Notes: generated from the letters alone by a model not told the origin. Counted from the stretch's first letter, positions 1 through 6,826 are shown. The stretch: DNA of 9,070 nt from Pirellulaceae bacterium (GCA_030744095.1 JASLRF010000153.1:1-9070), one strand, 5' to 3'. Program-made: numbers and translations.

Positions 1-2346
1 GGCGGCATCTTCCGTGGGTTTAATGGCCGCGGTCGCAGTTTGCGCCGTCTTGACGGCGGCGTCTTTGTTTAGCACGAGCGCCTTCGCCGCCACGTCAAAC
101 TCTTTGACCTTGGCCTCCAAGTGTTTCTGCTCGGCCTCAACGGCCGGGACCGCCAACTCGTCACGAATCAACTTCGACTTGGTATCGGCGCGTAGAAAAA
201 ACGTATACACACCCGGTTTGGCGGCTTTGTTGGTTACATTGAAGGCCAGTTTCGCTTCGGCCTTGTCACCCTTAATGACGACGTTGGCGACCTTAAGTTC
301 ACCTGGTAGACCGTTGGCGGCCAACGTCAAATCTCCCTTAAAGTCCCGACGGCGTTTGACCTTGACTGGGATTTCCAGCTTGCCACCGCGTGAGGTCTCC
401 CAGACTTTGTCCTCACCCGCCTCAGCATAGGCGGGCGCGACTTCCTGGCCGATGACTGCCAATGCCAGGTCTTGTGTAACGCGGAAGTTCGGCGGATCCT
501 GGAGCCGGTTGCCCGTGCCCCATACCACGCTGCCGCTACGTGCCACGCGAGTCACCGCGGCCTCGCCCAGTTTCGCTTTTCCCAAGACGCGGAAGTTTCC
601 CATGGAATCTGCAGCGTCTTCGGCGGCCTCGAAGATCAACGTAGCGGTACTCTGCGTTGCTCCAATCAGTACGCCACGCATCGACACGCCACCAGGCAGA
701 CCTTCGGCGGTGAGTTCAATTTCGCCATCAAAGCCATCCTGTCTTTGGACCGTGACTTTAACAGCCGCTGTCCCACCCTTGCGAATCGTGACACCACCAA
801 CACGGACAAGATTTGTGTTGACCGGCGTGGTTACGGGTTGAGAGACAACGAACAATCGAAAGTCCGGCTGCGCCGGTCGAATCACCAGACGGTAAATAGC
901 ACGCGGATCCACTCGGTTTCCACCGAACTGGTCTCGCAGCATGATTCGATAGGTGGCATCGTCACTACAAGTGAGACGGTACGACGGATCGTCGGTGGAA
1001 ATGTCGAAATCACTGCCAAGTTTGCCATTGCGATCACCTGGGTCATCGACATTCGCAACGTCGCTGACCGTCTCTTCACCTTTGTCATTCTTCGTCACGC
1101 GTTGTACGACCAACCGGGCGTCTACGTTGGCCCCCAGCCGATGTGACTGAAAATCGAGATAGAAGACGTCCCCTTTCTTTCCCTGGAATTGGACCCAGTC
1201 TGTATCGCGTTGTGGGTAAAACTGGCCGACGTATTCACACGGGACGGTAACGGTCTGAGCCGTTTCCGCCGTGTCGTTGGCCGCCTGTTCGGCGATAACC
1301 GGGTGCTGAGAAAAATAAATCGGCAGCTGCTGGCCATTTTCGGCGCGGTATTGGAAAGCATCTAGCGTCGCATTACGCGGCTCGGCTCGGCCCGCCACCT
1401 GGAATTGTTGTGCGGCATCATCCTTGGGTAACGTGACCTTGACTGTTTTCTCTTGCAAGGCAACTCCGCCGACCTGCACATCAGAAGCTTCGCCGCCTGG
1501 CAAGTTGCGACCGTACAGTGTGAAGTCGGTTGTGGATCCAACCAGACCCGAAGGTGGAAAGACGAAGTCAATGAACGGTTTGTCATGAATTGTCAGTCGG
1601 TAGAAATAGTCGGCACCGCCTCGGTAAACAAAATCATAGAGGGCCAACGTGTAATCGCCGTCCACCGGTGCGGTGGCGTCTATCAGAGGGTCTTGTCCCT
1701 GGTAATCGAGGCTACGGGCAATCTCGTTTCCGTTGGGTGCGGTCAGCGACATCGTACCGTTCAAGCGCGAGTCAATGCGCCGCGCCTGGCAGTCGATCAG
1801 GACTCGCTGTCCTTTCTTGAGTGTCAATTTGACGAAGTCGCGTTTATTGGCATCCACGAGCCCATTGATTGTCTGGTTGACTGTGGCCGCAGGTGCTGTG
1901 TCCGCCGCGTTGGCAGAGACGTTCGTAACTTCGTCCAGAACGCCGACCACAAACGTGCGTGGGTTGGACGCGCCAAATCGACCTACCACGCGAGCATCGT
2001 AGCTACCGGCGGGAACCTCGGCAGCAATCTTGACCGTGAATTGCCTTTCGACGGGCTTGGCCGGCTCGAAATCCGTTGCTGGTGTCATTTTCGCCGCAGC
2101 CGTGATGCCTGGGTGGGAAAAGACCAGCTGCTTGACGCTATCCGTATCACCACCGGCGATGGTTATGTCAAACGTCGTGCCAACTTTACCGCCAGGTGGA
2201 TAGACGCTCGACAATTGTGCGGTTGGCAATTGACCGAGAGCCGTTGAAACGGCCAGACAGGTAATCGCAAACGAATAAAATGCAGATGCGCGACTGCAAG
2301 ATAACGGTAACCAGCTCGCAGTAGAAGCACTTAATCGAGACGCCAT
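1..2346 (-). CDS. Secreted PPC/IPT-domain repeat protein, C-terminus cut by window edge
   Basis: The frame stays open for 782 codons from the ATG at 2346 to the left edge, so the C-terminus is missing. Residues 1-38 look like a signal peptide with a long n-region, a hydrophobic core around 24-38 and probable cleavage near ALG|Q. The mature part appears modular: an IPT/TIG-like strand region (about 45-135, with YPPGGKVGTTFDITIAGG), a PPC-like domain (about 160-253, with DFVKLTLKKGQ), a second IPT-like segment (about 258-330, FPPSGLVGSTTDFTLYGR), a second PPC-like domain (about 370-490, DTDWVQFQGKKGD), and two copies of a beta-rich repeat around a GLPG motif (about 525-590 and 654-722). A Lys/Ala/Glu-rich, probably helical tail starts near 732. 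Such proteins are common in planctomycetes beside DUF1549/DUF1553 genes, and PPC domains generally occur in secreted proteins. I infer an extracytoplasmic or cell-surface role; no enzymatic motif was seen. ATG 2346 is preferred over the in-frame ATG at 2355 because of ribosome-site spacing. Confidence 0.9.
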   Translation of the reverse strand, partial: MASRLSASTASWLPLSCSRASAFYSFAITCLAVSTALGQLPTAQLSSVYPPGGKVGTTFDITIAGGDTDSVKQLVFSHPGITAAAKMTPATDFEPAKPVERQFTVKIAAEVPAGSYDARVVGRFGASNPRTFVVGVLDEVTNVSANAADTAPAATVNQTINGLVDANKRDFVKLTLKKGQRVLIDCQARRIDSRLNGTMSLTAPNGNEIARSLDYQGQDPLIDATAPVDGDYTLALYDFVYRGGADYFYRLTIHDKPFIDFVFPPSGLVGSTTDFTLYGRNLPGGEASDVQVGGVALQEKTVKVTLPKDDAAQQFQVAGRAEPRNATLDAFQYRAENGQQLPIYFSQHPVIAEQAANDTAETAQTVTVPCEYVGQFYPQRDTDWVQFQGKKGDVFYLDFQSHRLGANVDARLVVQRVTKNDKGEETVSDVANVDDPGDRNGKLGSDFDISTDDPSYRLTCSDDATYRIMLRDQFGGNRVDPRAIYRLVIRPAQPDFRLFVVSQPVTTPVNTNLVRVGGVTIRKGGTAAVKVTVQRQDGFDGEIELTAEGLPGGVSMRGVLIGATQSTATLIFEAAEDAADSMGNFRVLGKAKLGEAAVTRVARSGSVVWGTGNRLQDPPNFRVTQDLALAVIGQEVAPAYAEAGEDKVWETSRGGKLEIPVKVKRRRDFKGDLTLAANGLPGELKVANVVIKGDKAEAKLAFNVTNKAAKPGVYTFFLRADTKSKLIRDELAVPAVEAEQKHLEAKVKEFDVAAKALVLNKDAAVKTAQTATAAIKPTEDAA

Positions 2347-2355
2347 CGGTGTCAT

Positions 2356-2360
2356 TCCTT
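2356..2360 (-). promoter_or_regulatory. Ribosome binding site deciding the start of the PPC protein
   Basis: On the minus strand AAGGA lies 9 bases before the ATG at 2346. The in-frame ATG at 2355 directly abuts AAGGA with no spacer, and an in-frame TAA (2359-2361) overlaps the site, so no longer start is possible. This supports 2346 as the main start. Confidence 0.55.
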
Positions 2361-2452
2361 ATGCGATGGAGGGCCAACCCGGTTTTGGGCATGGACGGCG
2401 GACTATGTGGAATGCTGTTCCGATTCCAGTGTGATTGTTGAAACCGGTTGAT

Positions 2453-2581
2453 TCAAAGCGGGTAGGTATTCTTGTGCTTGAAATCGCCCAGGGGCGAACC
2501 ACACAACGGCAGGTCTGCCAGTGCCGCACACGACCCGCAACGATAACTCCAGCCATCACGGGTCGCCAGGTACTGGCTCAT
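2453..2581 (-). CDS. Possible 42-residue cysteine-containing small protein (uncertain)
   Basis: A short ORF starts with ATG 18 bases after the stop codon of the DUF1549/DUF1553 gene, in the same reading frame, and ends with TGA 97 bases before the possible 2355 start of the next gene. The 42-residue product begins MSQYLATRDGWSYRCGSC and contains C-x2-C at residues 15 and 18 plus a third Cys near residue 27 (LPLCGSPLGD). It has no membrane segment or signal peptide. I do not recognise the family. No convincing Shine-Dalgarno sequence precedes the ATG, so translation would probably depend on coupling to the upstream gene. The composition, with a spaced cysteine pair and mixed hydrophobic and charged residues, is not obviously random, but an ORF this short could arise by chance. 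Confidence 0.25.
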   Translation of the reverse strand: MSQYLATRDGWSYRCGSCAALADLPLCGSPLGDFKHKNTYPL

Positions 2582-2582
2582 G

Positions 2583-2615
2583 GTGATTGAACAGGGCTGT
2601 TAGTGATTGAACAGG
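2583..2615. repeat. 13-bp direct repeat overlapping the stop of the DUF1553 gene
   Basis: GTGATTGAACAGG occurs at 2583-2595 and again, identically, at 2603-2615, separated by 7 bases (20-bp period). The 2603-2615 copy encodes the last residues of the DUF1549/DUF1553 protein (LFNH, minus strand). The other copy lies just past its TAA, within the untranslated gap. It looks like a small local tandem duplication at the 3' end of the gene. Confidence 0.8.
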
Positions 2616-5086
2616 AATTCTTTGGTATTGATCAGGGCCCAAACAATGTCTTCGTAGGCACGCTTGACGTCATCGCCACATTTTTCAATATGGGCGATCG
2701 CAATTGCTGTCTCGTCGTCCAGCGGTGGTCGGGCGAAAGCGAGCAAATAAAGCTCCCGGATCTTGGTGGCATGGTCCCGATCCTTGTCGGCAGCTAGACG
2801 AGCGGCACTGCCGCTGCCAGCTGTCAGTTTGCCTTGGATCTCACTGGAATTCAGCAGATGGAGGCTCTGGGCCAGATTCGCCTCGGACGACCGTTCACAT
2901 TCGCAAGCACTGCTGGCTTCAGGGCGACCGAAGACGGTCAAGAAGTACGAAGTGAAACCGTTGTCAGGAAGTTGAACCGCCCGCGTTCCGGCCGGCGCCC
3001 CACTGAATCCCGTGGTTGTTCCTGTCACCTGGTTGATGGCGTCCAAAAGCACTTCGGCATTCAGCCGCTTGGGGTAATATCGTGAGAAGTTCTGTTTGTC
3101 ATTCTGATTCCATGCGTTGGGCTCGGCCGCCAATTGGTAGGTTTGCGAATTGCAAATCGTACGAATCAGGTGCTTCATATCGAACTTGTTTTCGATAAAG
3201 TCCTTCGCCAACGCATCGAGCAGCTTGGGATTTGTGGCCGGATTCGTGACTCGCATATCATCTTCTGGATCGACAAGGCCGCGTCCAAAGAAGTGCTTCC
3301 AATAGCGATTGACCAGAGCACGCGCGAAGAAGGGATTGTCTGGCGCCGCCATCCAGTCAGCCAACCCGTGCCGGGGATCGTCGTACTGAGAGAGTTCAAG
3401 CGTAGGCGCGCCCAGACCCGTCGGTTTCACCATCTGCTTGGTCTTTGGATTCTGTGATTGAGCCACTCCCGGGTTGTGATAAATACGAACCTCGTTCTGG
3501 AGCAAGCCCTTTTTGCGTCCGACACGGGAGAAAAACGCCTGGAAACCGTAGTAGTCCTGCTGGCTCCAAACCTCAAACGGATGATGGTGGCAACGGGCGC
3601 ACTGGATTCGAAGACCCAGGAACAGCTGAGCCGTATCTTCGACCTGCGCCGAAGCGTCTTTCACTTCGCGGTACCAAGCCACCGGCGCGTTTGCTTGAGC
3701 ATCTCCACTGGCGGTGAGGATCTGACGCACAAATTCGTCATACGGTTTGTTTTCCAAAATGCTGCTGCGAATCCAATCGTAGAACCCAAACGTGGCGGTT
3801 TTTTCGTACTCGGCACGTCGCTTGTTGCGGAGAATCGCGCTCCATTTGTTCGCGAAGTACTCGGCATGATCCGTACCCTCCAACAAACGATCGACCAGTT
3901 CCGCCCGCTTCGTCGGCGAGCTGTTTAGCAAGAATGCTTCGGTTTCTTCAGTCGATGGCAGCCGCCCGGCGATATCGACGGTGACGCGTCGCAGGAACGT
4001 TTGATCGCCGGAAACTTCTGAGGATGGCAGGCCAAGGTCTTTCAACTTCGCGAATACATGAGTGTCCACGACAGTCGTGGTTGGCGGCAGGTTGTCCGCG
4101 GGAATGCCTAGCGGAACCGTGGCGCGGAATACACCGACGTAACCCTGATAACGCGCCATGACAGCGACGCTCCCCGTCAGTCTGGCGGTTGTCACCAATC
4201 CTGTGGCGCTGACCTCTGCCATTTCCGCGTCGTTGGAATCGAACTGCGTCATCCGACTTACATCTTTGGTTGATCCGTCCGTGTAGTGCGCGATAGAAAC
4301 TAGCTGTTGCGAGTGCTCGCGCCCCATCAATCGTTCCCGCGGCAGGACTTCAATGTGCGTGACCGTCGGATCCTCCGGGGAGCCATATGGCATGCCTTGC
4401 TCGATCCAGCGATGCAATAATCTGTACGCCGGTGATTCGATTGAAATCCGATGACCACCACCGTGTGGCGATTGAGCGACCGATTTGGTCAACAACAGGC
4501 TGCGCGAGGGAGCCGAGGGAAATAGACGTCGCCCCCGACCTTCTTTGACCAGGTACTCATAATCTTCATTCGGAACGAAGCCCAGCAACGACAGACGAAA
4601 GCCATTTTGTCCGCTCGACTTGCCGTGGCAGCTACCGCTATTGCACCCATACTTGGTGAAGATCGGTACGACTTGATTCGGGAAATTCACCGGGAGATCA
4701 ACTGCGATGTCTGTGACCGAAGCGCCCACAGTGCTATCGGGACCATCGGGCAACTGCACGTGCACCGTCACATCGCCTTCCGCGATCGGTGACACATAAC
4801 CAGATGCATCAACCGTCACGATTCCCTCAGGTGCGACTGTGTAGACGACATCGCGGGAAAGATCGCGAACTTGACCGCTGTCGTACGTACCGGTTACCAA
4901 AAGTTGCTGATGGGCGTCCCGGCCCGCCAAGACAAACTTACCATCGATGGTACGACCGGAGTCGAGTGTGATGGAAACGAGTTTGCCGGGATCTCCCAGG
5001 CCGGGGGGATCAGGCGCGTCAGCTGCGAGCAGTACTGTCGTGCAGAGGAAGGCGAGGGGACAGGCAAGCGAGAGGGCGCGTCGCAT
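2600..5086 (-). CDS. Exported Big2 / planctomycete cytochrome-like / DUF1549-DUF1553 protein
   Basis: A complete 828-residue protein counted from the ATG at 5086. Residues 1-24 form a signal peptide (MRRALSLACPLAFLCTTVLLAADA). Domains in order: Big2-like Ig domain (about 35-128); cytochrome-c-like domain (about 130-235) with GCNSGSCHG, a C-x4-C-H motif at C148, C153 and H154; second Big2-like domain (about 243-328); DUF1549/PSCyt2 (about 340-545) with CARCHHHPF, a CxxCH motif at C496, C499 and H500; DUF1553/PSD1 (about 570-828) with NRYWKHFFGRGLVDPEDDMR near 593-612, the CECER motif near 728-732, and the usual ending NTKEFLFNH. All these domains are typical of the planctomycete family. The motifs would allow covalent heme binding, which is unproven, and the reaction is unknown. 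It acts outside the cytoplasmic membrane. A longer TTG start at 5092 was rejected because AAAGG (5095-5099) sits 8 bases from ATG 5086 but only 2 from the TTG. It probably leads an operon with the PPC protein downstream. Confidence 0.95.
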   Translation of the reverse strand: MRRALSLACPLAFLCTTVLLAADAPDPPGLGDPGKLVSITLDSGRTIDGKFVLAGRDAHQQLLVTGTYDSGQVRDLSRDVVYTVAPEGIVTVDASGYVSPIAEGDVTVHVQLPDGPDSTVGASVTDIAVDLPVNFPNQVVPIFTKYGCNSGSCHGKSSGQNGFRLSLLGFVPNEDYEYLVKEGRGRRLFPSAPSRSLLLTKSVAQSPHGGGHRISIESPAYRLLHRWIEQGMPYGSPEDPTVTHIEVLPRERLMGREHSQQLVSIAHYTDGSTKDVSRMTQFDSNDAEMAEVSATGLVTTARLTGSVAVMARYQGYVGVFRATVPLGIPADNLPPTTTVVDTHVFAKLKDLGLPSSEVSGDQTFLRRVTVDIAGRLPSTEETEAFLLNSSPTKRAELVDRLLEGTDHAEYFANKWSAILRNKRRAEYEKTATFGFYDWIRSSILENKPYDEFVRQILTASGDAQANAPVAWYREVKDASAQVEDTAQLFLGLRIQCARCHHHPFEVWSQQDYYGFQAFFSRVGRKKGLLQNEVRIYHNPGVAQSQNPKTKQMVKPTGLGAPTLELSQYDDPRHGLADWMAAPDNPFFARALVNRYWKHFFGRGLVDPEDDMRVTNPATNPKLLDALAKDFIENKFDMKHLIRTICNSQTYQLAAEPNAWNQNDKQNFSRYYPKRLNAEVLLDAINQVTGTTTGFSGAPAGTRAVQLPDNGFTSYFLTVFGRPEASSACECERSSEANLAQSLHLLNSSEIQGKLTAGSGSAARLAADKDRDHATKIRELYLLAFARPPLDDETAIAIAHIEKCGDDVKRAYEDIVWALINTKEFLFNH

Positions 5087-5094
5087 GGTCAATG

Positions 5095-5099
5095 CCTTT
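5095..5099 (-). promoter_or_regulatory. Ribosome binding site deciding the start of the DUF1549/DUF1553 gene
   Basis: AAAGG on the minus strand lies 8 bases before the ATG at 5086. This spacing favours that ATG over the in-frame TTG at 5092. The signal peptide then begins MRRAL, with positive charges directly next to the hydrophobic core. Confidence 0.55.
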
Positions 5100-5315
5100 G
5101 TTTGGGGTGTGATTTTTCGTCCGTGATGGTCCTGGCAGGAGCCGTTTCGGGCCGACCCTTAGCCTAACATATCAACGTGATTGAATGCAAGCAAAGTCGT
5201 CAGGCCAATCGTCATCGGGTCTTTTGAGTTCGCGGATTTGCCCCGTCTTTCGGCAAGAATGGGGTTGTTTTGACAGCCAGCACACCTGATCTACGCGCGG
5301 GGCCCGCCCGTCAAA

Positions 5316-5359
5316 CAGACTCTTTCGCTTTTGACTATGAGCAAAAGCGAAAAAGTCTG
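5316..5359. repeat. Near-perfect 18-bp inverted repeat (hairpin) in the divergent intergenic region
   Basis: The left arm CAGACTCTTTCGCTTTTG (5316-5333) and right arm CAAAAGCGAAAAAGTCTG (5342-5359) are reverse complements except at one position, separated by an 8-base loop (ACTATGAG). In minus-strand RNA the odd position becomes a G-U pair, so the stem is unbroken; in plus-strand RNA it is a C-A mismatch. This suggests that any RNA role is on the minus strand, toward the DUF1549/DUF1553 gene. The minus-strand 3' side continues with only a short T run (TTTGACGG), weak for an intrinsic terminator. It lies about 230-240 bases from each flanking start codon. It could be a leader hairpin, a terminator of an unseen small transcript, or a dispersed palindromic element. 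Confidence 0.75.
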
Positions 5360-5586
5360 CTTGGGTGGCAGGCGTAGCGGACGAAGGGGCTGTGGTATTT
5401 CGGCAGCATGTGGCAGATAAGCAACGTCGCCTGACTGTGGTGCGGCACCCGTTTTCTTTGCGTCTACGGCCGTAACTGTGGAATCTGAAACGATTTGGGC
5501 CGGTGCATCCGCCGGGCAATGAAGAATCGGCCTCGAGTTTGCAATTGCAGTTTGGCACAACGCCGCTTCAAACGAACTTGCTGGCT

Positions 5587-5591
5587 GGGAG
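5587..5591 (+). promoter_or_regulatory. Ribosome binding site deciding the start at 5601
   Basis: GGGAG lies 9 bases before the ATG at 5601 and directly abuts the alternative in-frame ATG at 5592. Spacing favours 5601, which also gives a signal peptide starting MKRA. Confidence 0.55.
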
Positions 5592-5600
5592 ATGCAACCG

Positions 5601-6491
5601 ATGAAACGAGCAACAGTGCTGGCCTGGTCGTTGTTTCTGTTCGTGGGTTTTGTTGCGAGTACAACGAGCGTCAGTGCAGAGACGCTGGTTGTCCGTTTGC
5701 AAAATGGTCGACAGATTTCCGCGACCGTTCACAAGCGAACCGACGATGCACGGTTATGGCTACAGTACGGGACGCGGGCGGTGACGGTGATTCGCCCAGT
5801 CGACTGGCAGACAATCGTCTGGGCTTCGCTTGACGGCGAGCAGATTAGCATCGGGCACCTTAAGGAACTTGTGGCACGCAACGATTCACCGGTGATGCCG
5901 GCGGTCGGTCCGAGCCGGATCTTGCGGATCCCACCTGCGGACGAGCGTGCTCAGCGCGAAACGACGGCCAACCGCGCTCGAAAAGCGCTCGGCTTCACTC
6001 GGCGAGTCCATGCCGTGCAGTTTGACGCGGCCTTGGCCAATTGGGACGGTGACGTGGAGACCGACGGGCTGTTGCTCCGGTTGTTTCCGATCGATGACCG
6101 AGGCAGCGTCGCGGCGGTTAGCGGAACGTTGCAAGTGGAGTTTGTCACCAGGCGGCGACGCAAATTCAATGATGCGCCGACTCGGGGCGGTTCGACGCTG
6201 GACAGGATTGGGCGCTGGACCGTGCGGGTAGACGAAGCAGATTTTCGAAAAGGCGCGGCGACCGTCAAGTTGCCTTTCCAGGCGATCCATCCCGAATTCG
6301 ACATGGACTGGCCTGCCAGCGGACTCGTGCACATACGGTTCATCGTTGCTGGCGACGGGACGTTCGAGCAGTCTTTGGACGGAATTCGAGCCCGTCCCTT
6401 TTCTCCACTGCGTGACGCGACGCAGCGTCAGTCAGGGAGACGATTCCTTCCGTCCGAACGAACGGGGCGGGGCCAACGATCGTCTGAATAG
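5601..6491 (+). CDS. Exported protein of unknown function
   Basis: A 296-residue protein with a clear signal peptide: MKR, a hydrophobic core VLAWSLFLFVGFVA, and likely cleavage after residue 26 (SVSA|E). Residues 27-95 are strand-rich (TLVVRLQNGRQISATV, then TVIRPVDWQTIVWASLDG) and may form a small beta-barrel. Residues about 96-135 are a charged linker. Residues about 136-268 form a second, probably beta-sandwich, domain with NWDGDVETDGLLLRLFPIDDRG and RIGRWTVRVDEADF. The last 28 residues are a basic, probably disordered tail. The NWDGD-x3-DGL motif and beta-rich layout resemble unnamed planctomycete exported proteins as I recall them, but I cannot assign a family. No catalytic motif was seen. 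It is divergent from the DUF1549 gene and convergent with the small membrane protein at 6533-6826, so it is probably monocistronic. The start at 5601 is preferred over 5592 on ribosome-site spacing. Confidence 0.85.
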   Translation: MKRATVLAWSLFLFVGFVASTTSVSAETLVVRLQNGRQISATVHKRTDDARLWLQYGTRAVTVIRPVDWQTIVWASLDGEQISIGHLKELVARNDSPVMPAVGPSRILRIPPADERAQRETTANRARKALGFTRRVHAVQFDAALANWDGDVETDGLLLRLFPIDDRGSVAAVSGTLQVEFVTRRRRKFNDAPTRGGSTLDRIGRWTVRVDEADFRKGAATVKLPFQAIHPEFDMDWPASGLVHIRFIVAGDGTFEQSLDGIRARPFSPLRDATQRQSGRRFLPSERTGRGQRSSE

Positions 6492-6532
6492 CGATCGGTA
6501 CTCTTGAATCGCAATTCCTCTGGCCAAGCCAG
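6492..6532. other. Convergent gap with a weak small hairpin
   Basis: Only 41 bases separate the stops of two converging genes. CTGGC (6520-6524), loop CAA, GCCAG (6528-6532) could form a 5-bp GC-rich stem. It has no T tract on either side, so a shared terminator is possible but weakly supported. Confidence 0.2.
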
Positions 6533-6826
6533 TCAGCTTGGTCTGCGCATCGTCAAGCTGTGTAGCACGAGGACGGCTCCCAGCGAAAGCAGCGACCAGC
6601 CCAACCACCGCGGCGGACGTATTGACTTCGAGTTATTTGCCGCTGGCACGGAGAGCAGGGCGGAAAACGGGTTGGGATCCACCTGTTGCTCGGACTTGTG
6701 GAACTTCTCTGCCAAGAATTGAGTGCTCGCCTTTGTCAGCCGCACCGATTCGACGAAGCGAAGCTGGAGCCCCAGCAGCAGGACAATCGTACCAACGGCA
6801 AAGTAGTGGTTGCGATTCAATTCCAT
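6533..6826 (-). CDS. Small two-helix membrane protein, unknown function
   Basis: A 97-residue protein with two hydrophobic segments: about residues 8-27 (YFAVGTIVLLLGLQLRF) and about 73-92 (WLGWSLLSLGAVLVLHSL). They are joined by a polar linker of about 45 residues containing STQFLAEKFHKSEQQVDPNPF. The short tail (TMRRPS) is basic, so by the positive-inside rule both ends are likely cytoplasmic and the linker external. A strong Shine-Dalgarno, GGAGG at 6836-6840, lies 9 bases before the ATG, which argues strongly for a real gene. The amphipathic stretch after the first helix also fits a designed membrane protein better than a shadow ORF. I do not recognise a named family. It is convergent with the exported-protein gene and divergent from the transporter-acyltransferase gene. 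Confidence 0.75.
   Translation of the reverse strand: MELNRNHYFAVGTIVLLLGLQLRFVESVRLTKASTQFLAEKFHKSEQQVDPNPFSALLSVPAANNSKSIRPPRWLGWSLLSLGAVLVLHSLTMRRPS

Larger units (their letters stand above)
5087..5600. other. Divergent intergenic region, about 510 bases
   Basis: No convincing gene was found here. ORFs of 128 and 89 codons on the minus strand are rich in Arg, Cys and Pro, have no recognisable motif, and run across the hairpin at 5316-5359. The region should hold the promoters for the minus-strand DUF1549/DUF1553 gene and the plus-strand gene at 5601. One weak minus-strand candidate is TTGCTT (5189-5194), a 17-base spacer, then TATGTT (5166-5171), about 80 bases before the start codon; each hexamer matches the sigma-70 consensus only partly. 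No good plus-strand promoter was recognised. The clear structural feature is the central inverted repeat. Confidence 0.5.

Noticed and set aside
472..1146. 224-codon ORF on the plus strand
   Set aside because: Antisense to the C-terminal part of the PPC protein; no domain or ribosome site recognised.
1453..2247. 264-codon ORF on the plus strand
   Set aside because: It is antisense to the PPC protein, whose frame encodes a signal peptide and recognisable domains. The plus-strand product is rich in Arg, Cys and Val without motifs.
3458..3928. 156-codon ORF on the plus strand
   Set aside because: Antisense to the DUF1549 region of the exported cytochrome-like protein, which is clearly the coding frame.
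5270..5275. Perfect TTGACA -35-like hexamer on the plus strand
   Set aside because: No acceptable -10 hexamer at 16-18 bases spacing; it is also more than 300 bases from the plus-strand gene.
5465..5549. Two perfect 10-bp palindromes, TACGGCCGTA (5465-5474) and TGCAATTGCA (5540-5549)
   Set aside because: Palindromes of this length are expected by chance several times in 9 kb. They have no symmetric spacing or repeated copies to suggest an operator.
5172..5558. 128-codon ORF on the minus strand in the intergenic region
   Set aside because: Cys/Arg/Pro-rich, random-looking composition; it reads straight through the long hairpin and shows no known motif.
5886..6332. Two overlapping minus-strand ORFs of 148 and 130 codons
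   Set aside because: Antisense shadows of the exported protein, which has a good signal peptide and ribosome site.
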